Notes: generated by a model from the sequence alone, not told the origin. Counted from the first letter of the stretch, positions 44,968 through 55,253 are shown. The stretch: 64,000 nt of DNA from Gracilariopsis chorda (GCA_003194525.1 NBIV01000208.1:85967-149966), one strand, 5' to 3'. Program-made: numbers and translations.

Positions 44968-45264
44968 TCTTGGAGTCAAGCCTCTTGCGCAAGTGGCTAG
45001 TGACGCTCTGGGATGGCGCACGCCGTGTGTTGTCCTGGAAAATCTCGCCACCCAATGCGCACAAAAATCTTTGTTTTTTGTGAAATCTTGAGAATACAAT
45101 CCTCCGTGGTATCGAAAATGGACGTTTCTGTATCACATCTATATCGCTTTTTATCTTATATCCTTACTAAAAAGTGATGTTCTCCTAAGTTAGGACTACA
45201 CATCCGTTCAAATAATAAACGTCGCCCCTTAGCCAAGCTGTTGACAAAGGTTTATAACAACAAA

Positions 45265-45935
45265 CTAATCAATGAATATCGTTCCATCTTCCACATTCAA
45301 ATGGGTTTGCCAGTCACAAACATCACCGTATCTGGCGAAGAGTTCCTCCCCTTGCTCTATGTCGGCTCTCACCTCCATCTTAATAAGTTTGTAGTCCGTT
45401 ATTCCCCCTGGTGTTCGTCCCACTCCCGGTGTCCATTTCATTCGCACATTAGCCTCCCTTTTTTCACGAGGCCATCCACCATGGCATCTAACTGTTTATC
45501 CCCTCCCACGTACTTTGGATCGTCGATATACCCCGCAATACAAAAAGAGGCAGGAACCACCCATAAAATAGGGTTTGCTTGTTTTTCATGCCAGTTCGTC
45601 AGCTGTTTTCGATGCAGAAGTGATTGGAACTGATGACCGTACACTTCTATCTCCACCGCATTCTTCCGGAAGCGATCCTTCTTCACACCCATGACTCCCT
45701 CCCCGTAGGTCTTGTGCACTTCTTTCCGTTTCGAAAGGTCATGATAAACCCACGTCCCGTAGAAATAGCACACTACCTCGCCTGCAGCAATTCGACGAGT
45801 TGCAAACACTCCAACACCAGCCTTTTCGTGACAAATAGTAGACTTGGCCACTTGCAACCCATATTGCACAGCCTTCATTGCCAATAGAGACTCATTTTCT
45901 CCAGAATCATTCTTCCCTGCAGCTCCCTCGGCCAT
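45265..45935 (-). pseudogene. SET-domain protein (lysine methyltransferase fold), frameshifted
   Basis: The start MAEGAAGKND at 45935 is 31 bp after the DNA methyltransferase stop. Residues 38-60 (EKAGVGVFATRRIAAGEVVCYFYG) are the SET-N motif. The frame 45447-45265 supplies the rest: an ANVRMKW-type segment and DIEQGEELFARYGD, the SET-C end. CIAGYIDDPKYVGG fits the asparagine-containing middle region, although the usual NHxC is not seen. The two halves are out of frame by -1 at an AAAAAAGGG run (about 45448-45460). The family transfers methyl groups from SAM to lysines, mostly histones. Confidence 0.75.
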
Positions 45936-45966
45936 CCATCTATAGCTTTCTTCCTTCCCATCTTCC

Positions 45967-47949
45967 CTAGAATATCACTTTGCCACAAAGTGGAGAGAAC
46001 GTCGACAACGTGTGGGGAGGAATTTGGTACGGTGGAAATCCGTCGATGGCCCTCCATAACACGGTGTGTCTGCGTCTTCCCATTGGGAATGCAGAGGAAA
46101 CACAATGGGCCATCTTTCGAAGCTCCTGGCTCTTCTCAATATCCGTGTGTCCTTCCCGTATTATGGAAGCGAAGCGAACAATAGCGGCATGCCTGGCGTG
46201 TTCAAAGCATGCTTTGTCCGGTTCACACCCCACAAACTTCCGATGCTTGGGCAGTTCCATGCACGCCATCGCTGTCGAGAACGATGCGGCAAACATGTCG
46301 ACCACGAGGTCTCCTGGCGGACTGAACCTGCAAATCACCTCTTTCAACAGTGCCCTACAATTCTGTTCCGGTCGCACCCTCTTTCTCGTATACTTCCCAT
46401 CCGGGGTTTTCACAGACCACATGAGCATCTCACTATTTGACCTCAGTGGCACCTGATCCATGATTGCATGATACGCTGGGTACCGTGAACCAACATAGTT
46501 GAAGTTCTCATAGTTGACCATCCGGTGCTGTTGTGCATAAGGAACTCCAGAACGAACAGCATGTACAGCGTATTCTGTCGTCTGGTACAACCGGCAACTT
46601 CTTCTCCCATCTTTACCCGTCGTAGTACCTAAAGACCGTATGAAATGGAGGGGCTGTTCGTCGACGACAAAGGAGTAACGCATACATGTAGGTAACTTTC
46701 CGTAGCACATCCCGCCACAACGGTACCTGATCCCATGAGCAGAACTGCTTAATATGTTCACCAGGACGTAGAAGCTTTGACGACCTCCTCGCTGACTTGT
46801 CATGCCCTTCTCGGTCAGAATATTGTGTTCGCTGTTCTCCAAACGACGCTCAGAACGAGTCCCATATGGCGGATCGGAAAGCAGGAGCTGTACCCTTCCT
46901 TCAATAGATACCTCGTTTTCGCCAGACTTGTTGTCGTCAACTTCGATGAGATTTTCGAGCTTGCAGTTGTGGAGACGGAAGTTGCGGGATATCTCCTTCT
47001 CAGAATAACTGTAAGCTATCACATCATCCAAAGTCGTAGGGTACGGTGGTGCATGAATCCCCTTGCCTTCGACATCATACGATAAGTTCTGCGACAAAGC
47101 TGTTGTCTGCAGTCCTTCAGTGGCCTTTGGTGCAGTACCACGTTCTGCAGTACCCCGTTCCGCATCCTCTACCATCTCTATCTCTTTCATTTCTTCCAAC
47201 TCACTCTGATCACCACCTTCCACACGCTCAGCACGTTCGTTCCCACGACCAGCCGTACCAGTTTCTACCGGCTCTATAATGATGTCAACGTCTTCTGCGA
47301 GCTCTGGTTTCACAGCTTGATGTGATTTGACATTGCTTCCATGCAATGCAATGAGCTTCAGAGGCTTTATGGCCTCTTGAACCGTAGTGACAAGAGATTC
47401 ACTAATGTTCTCAAACTGCAGAGAGAAAAGTCTCGTTCTCGTGATGATGAACCTTTTGAGGGCATCCCATTTGCTGGGAGCAGAGATGTCGAACGGTTTC
47501 TTTTGTACCACCACATTAGAAAGATCACCAAGGTATTATTTGGCACAAAGGCGAAGCGCTGTATCCACTGGGTCTGGCAGATTCCATGCCCATTTGGTAA
47601 CGTTTCCTTCTACGGTGGTGACGTTCTTCTCCTCCACAAACTGTTTGGAACAATCTTTGTGTTGGAAGCCCATGGGGCGTTGTGCGATATCGGTGAAGAC
47701 TACACTGATATAGTCGAGTCCAATGTAAGGCAAGATCATAACCTCAACGTTGGGAAACCCGAGGAATTGGGCGAAACAATCCCAAGCCCTGGTCACCAGC
47801 TGCACACCATACCCGACTCTCTGACTCTGGGTCTTGTCCGACAAACTCACTTTCGAGAACTTCTTAGCTGCCATGCCCCTTTTCCTCTTCCTACCACTTC
47901 CTTTCTTATCCACGGCAATCTGTTGCACCATAGACAACCCAACGACCAT
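45967..47949 (-). pseudogene. Beta-class DNA methyltransferase (N4-cytosine or N6-adenine), one in-frame TAA
   Basis: A 661-codon frame with one TAA at 47536-47538. In the downstream 515 codons (start 47514) the catalytic motif IV LLLSDPPYGT is at residues 211-219. Motif I (GDLVVDMFAASFSTAMA, 401-416) lies C-terminal to it, followed by RKFVGCEPDKACFEHA. Order IV then I is that of the bacterial-type N4C/N6A family (PF01555-like). The glycine-rich FxGxG is changed to FAASF, which may weaken SAM binding. The N-terminal 145 codons have a basic segment and an unassigned domain. Adjacent minus-strand genes encode a SET protein (downstream) and an unknown small protein (upstream). Confidence 0.8.
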
Positions 47950-48084
47950 TTCAAAGTCGGTGCAAGGATCCGTGTGGAAAGCGGAAGATTTCTTGGTTGC
48001 TCCCAGAACAAGGGACTAGCAAAAGACAGATAGCAACACGTTACGGGGAATTCCTTTAAGCCCTTCCCCTTTACAATAAACCTT

Positions 48085-48480
48085 CTAAAAGTCCCTTACA
48101 CGCCCGTCTTCTTCACGGTCCTTTACGTCCACCACTCTTGCCATAAGATAGAGTTGACGTGGAGGGCCTCTGAGAGACATGTTATGGAGCTCGGAGTCCG
48201 AATACGAGATGTAATCCGGTCCGATGAGAGTGAGAAACATTTTCTTGGCAGAGTCATGAACGCTACGACTTTGTACCACGAACTCCACAAAGTCGGTGTG
48301 CTTCAAACTTATCGCCTCATCCACATTTTGCCTCGTCGCTGCGTAGTCATCACGAACTGCAAGATAAGCATCAATAAGCTCTTCTCCGGTTCCGTGCATC
48401 TTGAATGAACCCGTTCCCTTCGCGGTTACAGTGGAGGCTGGGCTAGAAACCATGATAACTTCTTCTATAGAGGAGCTCAT
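48085..48480 (-). CDS. Hypothetical small acidic protein upstream of the DNA methyltransferase
   Basis: The start MSSSIEEVIMVSS at 48480 gives 131 residues; the frame is open further upstream to 48687. The sequence has a helical region (TGEELIDAYLAVRDDYAATR) and FLTLIGPDYISYSD. Its orientation and spacing (135 bp to the methyltransferase frame) make it the first gene of a three-gene minus-strand set. No family is recognised. It could also be a 5' exon of the methyltransferase. Confidence 0.5.
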   Translation of the reverse strand: MSSSIEEVIMVSSPASTVTAKGTGSFKMHGTGEELIDAYLAVRDDYAATRQNVDEAISLKHTDFVEFVVQSRSVHDSAKKMFLTLIGPDYISYSDSELHNMSLRGPPRQLYLMARVVDVKDREEDGRVRDF

Positions 48481-48751
48481 GAAATAGTGGTGTCGTAAGC
48501 GGACGTCGCAGCAGTCACGGGACTTTCCAAGCGGTGAGAAAGGGCGGATGGCAAAAAGGGAGTGGTCGCGGTAGCTTCGAAGGAAAGGGGTAAAACTGTT
48601 GGAGACGACCACTCCGGTGCTTTGTTTAACAAGAAAAAGTTGTTCTTCGGGTTCAATAGAAGTTTTCAATCGCCCAAACCGACGCAACGAATGTTGCGAA
48701 GAATGCGCAAGACGCCTTTGACTTGGTTGCCACGGATTATGTTTCTCTTCG

Positions 48752-48908
48752 TTTTGGGTCGAGGTCCGTGGTCCGAGGTGTCATGGTGCTCCACCGCGAT
48801 TACGATGGAGCGCCAGGCATGAATTTTAATTAAAATGTCGCATCGTGGCCCTCCATCGTAATCGCGATGGAGCACCACAACACGTCGGACCACAGCCCTC
48901 GACCAAAA
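48752..48908. repeat. 157-bp foldback / MITE-like inverted repeat
   Basis: Two arms of about 70 bp (48752-48822 and 48838-48908) are inverted copies around TTTTAATTAAAA. Each arm contains a smaller inverted pair CTCCATCG..CGATGGAG (one mismatch in the left arm), so the whole folds as a hairpin with internal hairpins. The outer ends are TTTTGGGTCGAGG and CCCTCGACCAAAA. A miniature inverted-repeat element is the simplest reading; a convincing target duplication was not found. Confidence 0.7.
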
Positions 48909-48929
48909 AATTATCAAATTCTTTTTGAA

Positions 48930-49494
48930 ATGCAAGTAATTGGGAGGGGAATTGCAGGGACGAATGGATGGGTTCTACCGCGATGTGAAGGAACTATTGA
49001 GGAGCGCTGGGGGAGGGCTTTAAGGAGCGTTTGGATGAGTGTGTTGAGGAGGTTGTCGTGGAGTTGGGAGGGATGGTTGTGATTGCGTCGGAGGAAGAAA
49101 TGCCAATGGGTGCTGTGGCAGACCTGCGCCAGAGGGTGAGGGAGGGTGGGGTGTGGGCCGAGCAGCACGTCGATGGGGTTGTGGCGTGTGTGGGAGAGGA
49201 GGTGGGAGGCTGTGGAAGGAGAATGAGGAGTTGCGAGGACGGATTTTGGAGTTGGAGAAGCGGCTTTTACTGGTGGATAGGGCTGTGCATCTATTCGAGG
49301 ATATGCGGAACAAGATGTATGGAGGTGGAGGGGAAGGTGGGGTGGGAGGTGCTGTCGGGAGTGGGTCTCCGGTTACTCTTGGAGGTAGAGGGGTCGTGAA
49401 AAGGAGGTTGGAGGTGAAGGACGAAGAAGGATTGGACGTTAAGAATCGGTTGAAGAGGAGGCATGGAAAGAGTGAAGAGGGAGAAGAAGGCTAG
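48930..49494 (+). pseudogene. Coiled-coil ORF with frameshifts
   Basis: From 49031 the frame reads VEEVVVELGGMVVIASEEE and DLRQRVREGGVWAEQHVDG. After a frame change near 49200 it continues as WKENEELRGRILELEKRLLL, a leucine-zipper-like helix, then Gly-rich and basic KRRLEVKDEEGLDVKNRLKR to the stop at 49494. A bZIP-like or transposon accessory protein is possible. Upstream bases from 48930 show two further shifts. Confidence 0.4.
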
Positions 49495-49692
49495 TGATGT
49501 TTAGGAGTGTCGTTGAGGCTGTTAGGACGACGGAATGGGTGGTATTGGATTCTGATTCGCGGTGCGTCGGGTGTGTGAGAACGGAGAGAGCTGCCCAGAT
49601 GAATTCCTGAGGACGAGTTGGAAGTCAAAGTAGGGCAGTATGACGTTTCAAATTCCAAAGATGGAAATAAAAATGTTAGTTTTGGTTGGGTG

Positions 49693-49735
49693 CTCGAAAT
49701 GGCGCTGGCCGCGCAGCGGCCAGCGCCATTTCGAG
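49693..49735. repeat. Perfect 19-bp hairpin
   Basis: The arms 49693-49711 and 49717-49735 are exact inverted copies (CTCGAAATGGCGCTGGCCG) with a CGCAG loop. It lies between two plus-strand ORFs. On the minus strand CTAA occurs about 14 bases beyond the hairpin, as in Helitron 3' ends, but the rest of a terminus is not evident. A terminator or RNA hairpin is also possible. Confidence 0.7.
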
Positions 49736-49999
49736 ATCTGTATCTACCTTTTAGTGGAGAATGATCTGGCTCCAAACTTGAAACTAGCGATGCGCAGTGC
49801 AGGTGAGGCAAGGCTCTGTAAGATATGGAAGTGTGAATTCCAAAATATTTTTTTTAACTTGGCAAGCGCCAGAGACTAGCAGAATCTATCATTTTCGTAG
49901 TATTTTTGAGCTTTTGCCTAAGCAACTTGCGATCTAGCACCTCTATCTAGCATTCTGAGAACACCGACGAACGGACAGCTGCAAGGCAAGGTACCTCGT

Positions 50000-50950
50000 T
50001 TGGAACACGTTGTCGAGGTGCACGCCCGTAGAATAGATGACGGCACCCATGGCTTCTCCTACGATCCTGTGGATGCTGTGAAGTGTTTTCTGCGGCAGAT
50101 GTTTCTTACGCAGCTCCTGAAGAACTTGAAGAAGGCCATGCGGTCGATCGAGGAGGACAGTGAGCGGAGATCTCCGAAGGAAAGTTTGCAGGGTGTGCGG
50201 AAATACCTTGTGAGGGCAGCAACGGACTGTGATCTATCGGTTTTTGAAGCTCTATCTTGGGGTTTCTACGCGAAAGCACGAGACGCCAATCGTAGTGATG
50301 TCACCTTCTACCCAGAATTCCGGTACACGCAGTGACCTGCCAACAAGTCGAATGAGTTCTTCGTGGTATTCTCAGGGTTGAATGCACTCTGCGAACACAT
50401 CGGTATACTTTCTTCTGCCGATCGGCTCGAAATGCTGAGGAAGGAGTGTTCCACGGGGTCGGGGAGGAGTCTACGGCTGCTGGGGTCGGGCAGGATTCTA
50501 CGGCTGCTGGGGTCGTACATATTCGACGGCCACGACGAGCGGAAACCAACGGCATTATTTCTGGGACGTAGCACTGGACCAAGTATGATTGTTTCCGACG
50601 AGGATGGGTGTGAAAGAGCGGAGAAAGCGCTGTGTCGGAGAACGGGGGAATGGGACATGGACGACCAGAGGTTCTACGCGCAGCTCCGGAAAGAGCGCAG
50701 AATTCCAGGAAATGTCAAGGATCCTCGGAGAGAGGTAGGACCGAGTGTCGCTATTAACGCATTCATGCTGGTGTGGAGGAGAGGCATGGACGTCAATCAA
50801 CGAATATGGTCAACGGAAATGTGTCGCCCGACACGAATAGTAGGTAGAGTAGAGATATCGGTACCGTGCGTGCAAATATCGGGAGATGAGATGTGTGATG
50901 AATTGGTGAAGCTGCTTGAAGACGGTTATTTGGAAAACGCCGTCATGTAA
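50000..50950 (+). pseudogene. Unknown protein, one in-frame TGA
   Basis: A 317-codon frame broken only by TGA 50333-50335. The first half has DPVDAVKCFLRQMFLTQLLKNL and KYLVRAATDCDLSVFEALSW. The second has FSGLNALCEHIGILSSADRLEML, a short internal duplication (RSLRLLGSGRILRLLGS) and WDMDDQRFYAQLRKERRIPG. Largely helical; the family is not recognised. CGA to TGA would explain the stop. It lies at the right edge of the SET/methyltransferase cluster. Confidence 0.55.
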
Positions 50951-51006
50951 GATAGGATTCGGAACTTGCCATACTCGTCTGCGGTGTAAGCCTCCGTGCA
51001 AAGTAC

Positions 51007-51086
51007 ATGTTCGCGCACACATATTAATGGCCTGGCAGGCACCTGGATGTTCGCGCACACATATTAATGGCCTGGCAGGCACCTGG
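51007..51086. repeat. 40-bp tandem duplication
   Basis: Two exact 40-bp units starting ATGTTCGCGCACACATATTA (51007-51046 and 51047-51086). The part GCCTGGCAGGC is itself palindromic. It is non-coding, just after the stop at 50950; a simple local duplication is likely. Confidence 0.9.
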
Positions 51087-51339
51087 ATGCTGCTGCCAGA
51101 ATGGCGATTCCGGTGATGCCACTTAATACAGGTGTTGTTCCCGGCCCATCAGAACTATCGACAACCTCCACTTCAACCATTGCTCTACGCATAGATCAGA
51201 GTAATGCAGTACCGCGACGTTTACATTGAGTGGGAATACGCAGGTCAACAATGTGCACCGACGAAATTTGCAAATTTTCTGACCCATTGAAATTGATGCA
51301 ATTTTTTCATGTTCTAATATTGAATCAAAAAATTTTTAC

Positions 51340-51920
51340 CTGGTAGTGCTGCAACGGCTGTGAGGGAACAGCATTGATCTTGCCCTCTTCCACTTCCATC
51401 AAAATGGGTATCTGTTCTCCTTCTTCACCTTGCAGCAGAGAACGCGCATTTGTCTCCACGGTTGTGTTGCCTTCATTATCGACAGCAGGCGCAGGCCTTC
51501 TTGGGAGAGATGGAGGCATAGAAGAGAAATATGGTCGTGATTTGGGCCTGGAATCACTTGCCACAGCGATGCACGTAGGTGCAAGAAAAATGTCATCCTC
51601 TTGCACGTCTGGAACAATGCGTACTTGTACGTGCGCTCAGCTCTCGTTTACGGGCATCTCATCTGGAGCGGGAGGAACTGGCATTCGTCGAGGTCGTCCA
51701 GCTCCTGGCCTTGCGTAGCCTGATTCACTCTGGCCCATCACGAATTCACGCTGTTGCCTCCAGATATTGCCCTGGCACCTCCTGAAGTTGCCCTGTCACC
51801 TCCAAAATGGGCCCTCGCTCGTCCGGAATTCGCTCTGGCACCTCTAGAATTCGCTCTGGCCCCTCCAGTGTTCGGGCGTGGACTTCCTTGCGTCATAGCA
51901 ATATACAAAAATAAAAACAA
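51340..51920 (-). pseudogene. Helitron N-terminal fragment
   Basis: The minus-strand frame 51920-51738 has repeats of the type GGARANS / GRARAHFGG. Frame 51606-51325 has EEGEQIPILMEVEEGKINAVPSQP, matching the EVEE motifs of the Helitron B N-terminus at 21.4-21.5 kb. Rep and helicase parts are missing. It is an isolated Helitron 5' scrap or a solo exon. Confidence 0.5.
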
Positions 51921-53225
51921 TCAATTCTAATTTTCTAAACCCCTAAAAAGATTTCCAGAGTTCCAGAATATACTTCCAATATATAACCAAGTTGAAAGTG
52001 CAAAACTGGTTGCAGTTTGTTGCTTTGCATCCACCGGGCCTAGTTGCATGAACAACTAGAAAAGTTGCCGCAGGACTAATATTTACCCGATGCATTCGTG
52101 CGCAGCACAGGGACTCTCGACACACTCCTGTTGAAGTTTGACGGGCGGAATGTGCCCAGCTCGTTTTCAAGCGGTTTAATGTTTAACCAACGTTCTGTTG
52201 AAAGGATTGTTCTGCCTTTAGTCACACATCAAAGTGTGGTTTCCGGTCCCAAGAGGCACGACACGGCAGCCGCCCCAGACTCTGCACAGCAAGATGGTAT
52301 TAGGTTCAAGAAACATTCAGACGTCCTGGATCGCCATCAAAGAAGCCGTATACCACAGAGGTGCACCTTACCGTTCATAGATCCGTGATACTCAGTAGAT
52401 TGCTTTTGTGATGACCTCCACACGATTTCGGCTTTGCTAAGGTCCCAGACCAGCAACAGTGCCAAAAGTAGCAAACTATTACCGCATTGCACTACTGGGC
52501 AAGCCTAAATGGGAGGTGAAAATAGTGTTTAGGGTTAGGGTCAGCACGCGAGACGCTTTTCGCACTGCTCTAGTGTTAGAAACAGAGGTGCAGTGTTTGA
52601 ATTGGTTGGAATTCGATGGTGATGATCCGAGTTAGAAGTTCGGAACCTCCATCGGGGTTTATATAGAGTTTCTAGTCTAGTTCTATCAGTGCCACTAGCC
52701 AATAAGAATTCGTCCGAGTTAAACGGTATGACGTTTGGTGTTCGTGCTGGCCTCTCTACGCGACTGGTTTGCCGGGTTCAATGCCAGATCTAGTGGTTTG
52801 ATGACTTGGGAAATTCCATCAATGCTGATGAATTTTCATTAGACAGGGTCTTGATGATCAGGCATGGACCCAGGGTGCCAGTGATGACTTAGCACGACTC
52901 CCTCGGGAATCTTCCATGACCGTTCTATCCCTGCTGTACCGTGTGAAGTGCCTGTCAACGTTATGAGTAGTAGGCAACGTGTACGTTAGAGCCAATATGT
53001 CCACGTGGTCAACCAAAACTTCTTTGACATGAAAATGTTGTCATGTCATATCGACAGGATGTCACGAAGATGTCAAATCGGCTTTGAGGCCAGTTTGGGA
53101 GGGCAAATGGGTAACTGATTTCTTCAGCAGATCGGGTAGAATAAAAATAACTGGTTTGTGCACATTATAACTGATGCTAGAGTCAAATAGATTCAAAGAA
53201 AGGTGAACAATAACTAATTATAATA
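51921..53225. other. Non-coding interval
   Basis: No gene is recognised. The 96-codon frame 52098-52388 has no domain. A TTTAGGGTTAGGG string near 52525-52540 resembles telomere repeats but is only two units long. There is no LTR or inverted repeat that I can define. Confidence 0.35.
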
Positions 53226-54425
53226 GCTTGTGCAGTATATATGTCCCGTTGACTTTTCGGCACTGGAGCGGTGCAAAACCGCAGCCACGTCTCGCACAAG
53301 CCAGCTACTGCTGATTGGCTGGCACAGCAAACATGTTTGAAGCACCAGCCACTCAGGAGCAAGGAGGCAATCAACACAGAGCAGCATCCAGTGCCCGGCA
53401 CGCTTGACTGCTACTGCTGCAGATTGTTTGCAGTGAGGTGTTGCGCCAAATGGGCGTTTTTATATGCGTACGGACCGTCCAAAGCGCTTTTGTGGCGCAA
53501 CGACTCCCATCAGTCAACGATATGCCCCTCGTTGGCAAGAAAATGCTTAAAAATTGAGAGACAAGTCTAAGCGGCCTTTGGCCGCGGGCGGCGCTGCGTG
53601 CCGCTGAATAAGGGTGACTTTGGGGCTGCTGCATGCCTCTTATGTATGGTGTTGCTCGCAAACGGCTTGAAAACGAATACGAGCCGCGGCGTCAAAAGTG
53701 GCTATGGAATAGACTTGGAAGTGAGCGTCGGCGCGTTGGTGAGTTGGTCGAATTGCATTACGCTGTGTAGATTACAGTCAACTGTAACTGGATTGTGCTT
53801 CGATAAAAACTGTAGTGCCAGCCAATGTGCAGTGCGGTAGCTGGTACTCCTGTAGTTCCAGCTACTGAGCAGCAGCAGCAGTAAAAGTACAGCAGTAGCC
53901 AGTGAGCTTTGCTGATGCTCCCGCTGCTGCTGTTGGTGATTCTTTTGGCGGGGATCCTTTGCGCTAGAATAGAAATTTCATGCTTTGAGGGGGGAATGGT
54001 AGGAGATGTATTCGCGCAAAGCCTCCTGTCAATCAATAATACCCCACATCTCAATACCGCGTCGTACTTGAATAATTATCTGAACGACAAAATTGTGCCT
54101 ACGGATCCATCCTTAGCTTCATGCAGCAGAGAGGTTTCTGCATACTGTGCCAAAGCGGAAGATTGGTTGACCGATGTGAAGAGGTTGTAAAGTTGCACCA
54201 TTAATTTGGAAAAATTATGCCTGAGACTTGGAGATGTAATTGCACTTCATTGCAATTGGCTGGCACTACGGTCATTTACTGTAGTGCCAGCCACTCAGCA
54301 GTACATATAGTCAACATGCAGCAGCAGCAAATTAGCTCTGAGCTTTGCTGCTGCTCTCACTGCTGCTGCTGCTGCCTGATTTTATATTTGACGGGAAGAA
54401 ATTGCGCAAAATTAGACATTACATG
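53226..54425. repeat. Dispersed composite repeat, copy 2
   Basis: Related to 13180-14150. It begins with one unit of the CAG/CAC-rich type (about 53271-53545). The GGCCTTTGGCCGC block follows at 53573, then AAAAGTGGCTATGGAATAGA (53694-53713), CTGTGTAGATTACAGTCAA, and two more units (53830-54060 and 54270-54425). The last is cut off by the LTR at 54426. Stem pairs TGGCTGGCACTA..TAGTGCCAGCCA mark each unit. Plus-strand frames at 53909-54190 and 53598-53840 are judged non-genic. Confidence 0.6.
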
Positions 54426-55253
54426 GCTGGTGCAATGCCCCAAAGGGGAAAAACACCAAAAGACGTCCGGGATCTTCCTCTCACGAGGTGAACCCAGTTG
54501 GGTAGAGCCCTCCCAGAGGTGTCACGGTCAAAGCCGGTTTGTAAGACCAGGGACACCTGTCGCGACTCGCGCAGGGAGGTGAAGGCGAAGAATCGGTATC
54601 CGCGTGAGCGGGGTGTGATCCTCAGTAGAGGTATGCTTCCACGTAAGTGGGGGTGTGTGAGCAGATGCGCACACGAGAGCCGCGGATAGCGGGAGGTGCT
54701 ACCCTAAAAAGGGGAAAAAGGAAGGGCGAAGAGGAGGAAGAGAGGGCGAAGTGAGTCGCGAGAGCGACGAACAAATACGGCGATGCCGGTAACAATAACC
54801 CTATACAGGGCGAAACACCAAGACACTTGGAACAATTAGTACTCCCAATGATGGGTCTCCTTCAGATGTGCAAGGGGGGTGAACTTCCGTACACTACGGT
54901 GCTTCCCTTCCAAGGAGGAGTTGAGAACACGCGGAGGCGGTAAAGCTCAGAGCCAATTCCCCAGGTTGGGGTCCCTTGTTGGGGAAGGTTTACTGGTGCA
55001 ACGGCAGTGCGCCGTCGCACTAAGTACTAGCTTCCCAGAAATGGGTGTGAAAATAATAAATAATATTAGCTAAAATACTCCACATTTCGTGGCAACATCC
55101 ACTACTGTGGCCAACCGCCAATTGACCCAAAACCGTGTCCCACGTGTCCATATCCACCATAGTGGGGCGTAGTTCGTATACACACTACACAACCGATAAT
55201 ATCGGGAAAGCGTTCAAGTACCCAGAATCCCTCCCTGAGGGCGTTGCACTTCA
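54426..55253 (-). repeat. 3' LTR of element 2
   Basis: Aligns end to end with the solo LTR at 35569-36393. The outer end begins GCTGGTGCAATG here against TGTGGTGCAATG there, so the terminal TG is mutated or the true edge is a few bases off. The inner end ..GCACTTCA abuts the polypurine tract. It contains the paired variant CCAAG-aca-CTTGG (54818-54830), where the other copy has CCAAT-gca-ATTGG. On the plus strand this LTR lies directly upstream of the antisense ORF, so a bidirectional promoter is possible. Confidence 0.9.

Noticed and set aside
45967-47949. Bacterial contamination or prophage as the source of the DNA methyltransferase
   Set aside because: Flanked by a SET-domain gene and eukaryotic transposons, with no bacterial operon signals such as ribosome-binding sites.
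22152-50950. Reassigned stop codons (ciliate-like code) to explain in-frame stops
   Set aside because: TAA, TAG and TGA are all affected and intact genes nearby end with the same codons.
52525-52540. Telomere-like TTTAGGGTTAGGG
   Set aside because: Only two units in an otherwise unrelated context; could be chance.
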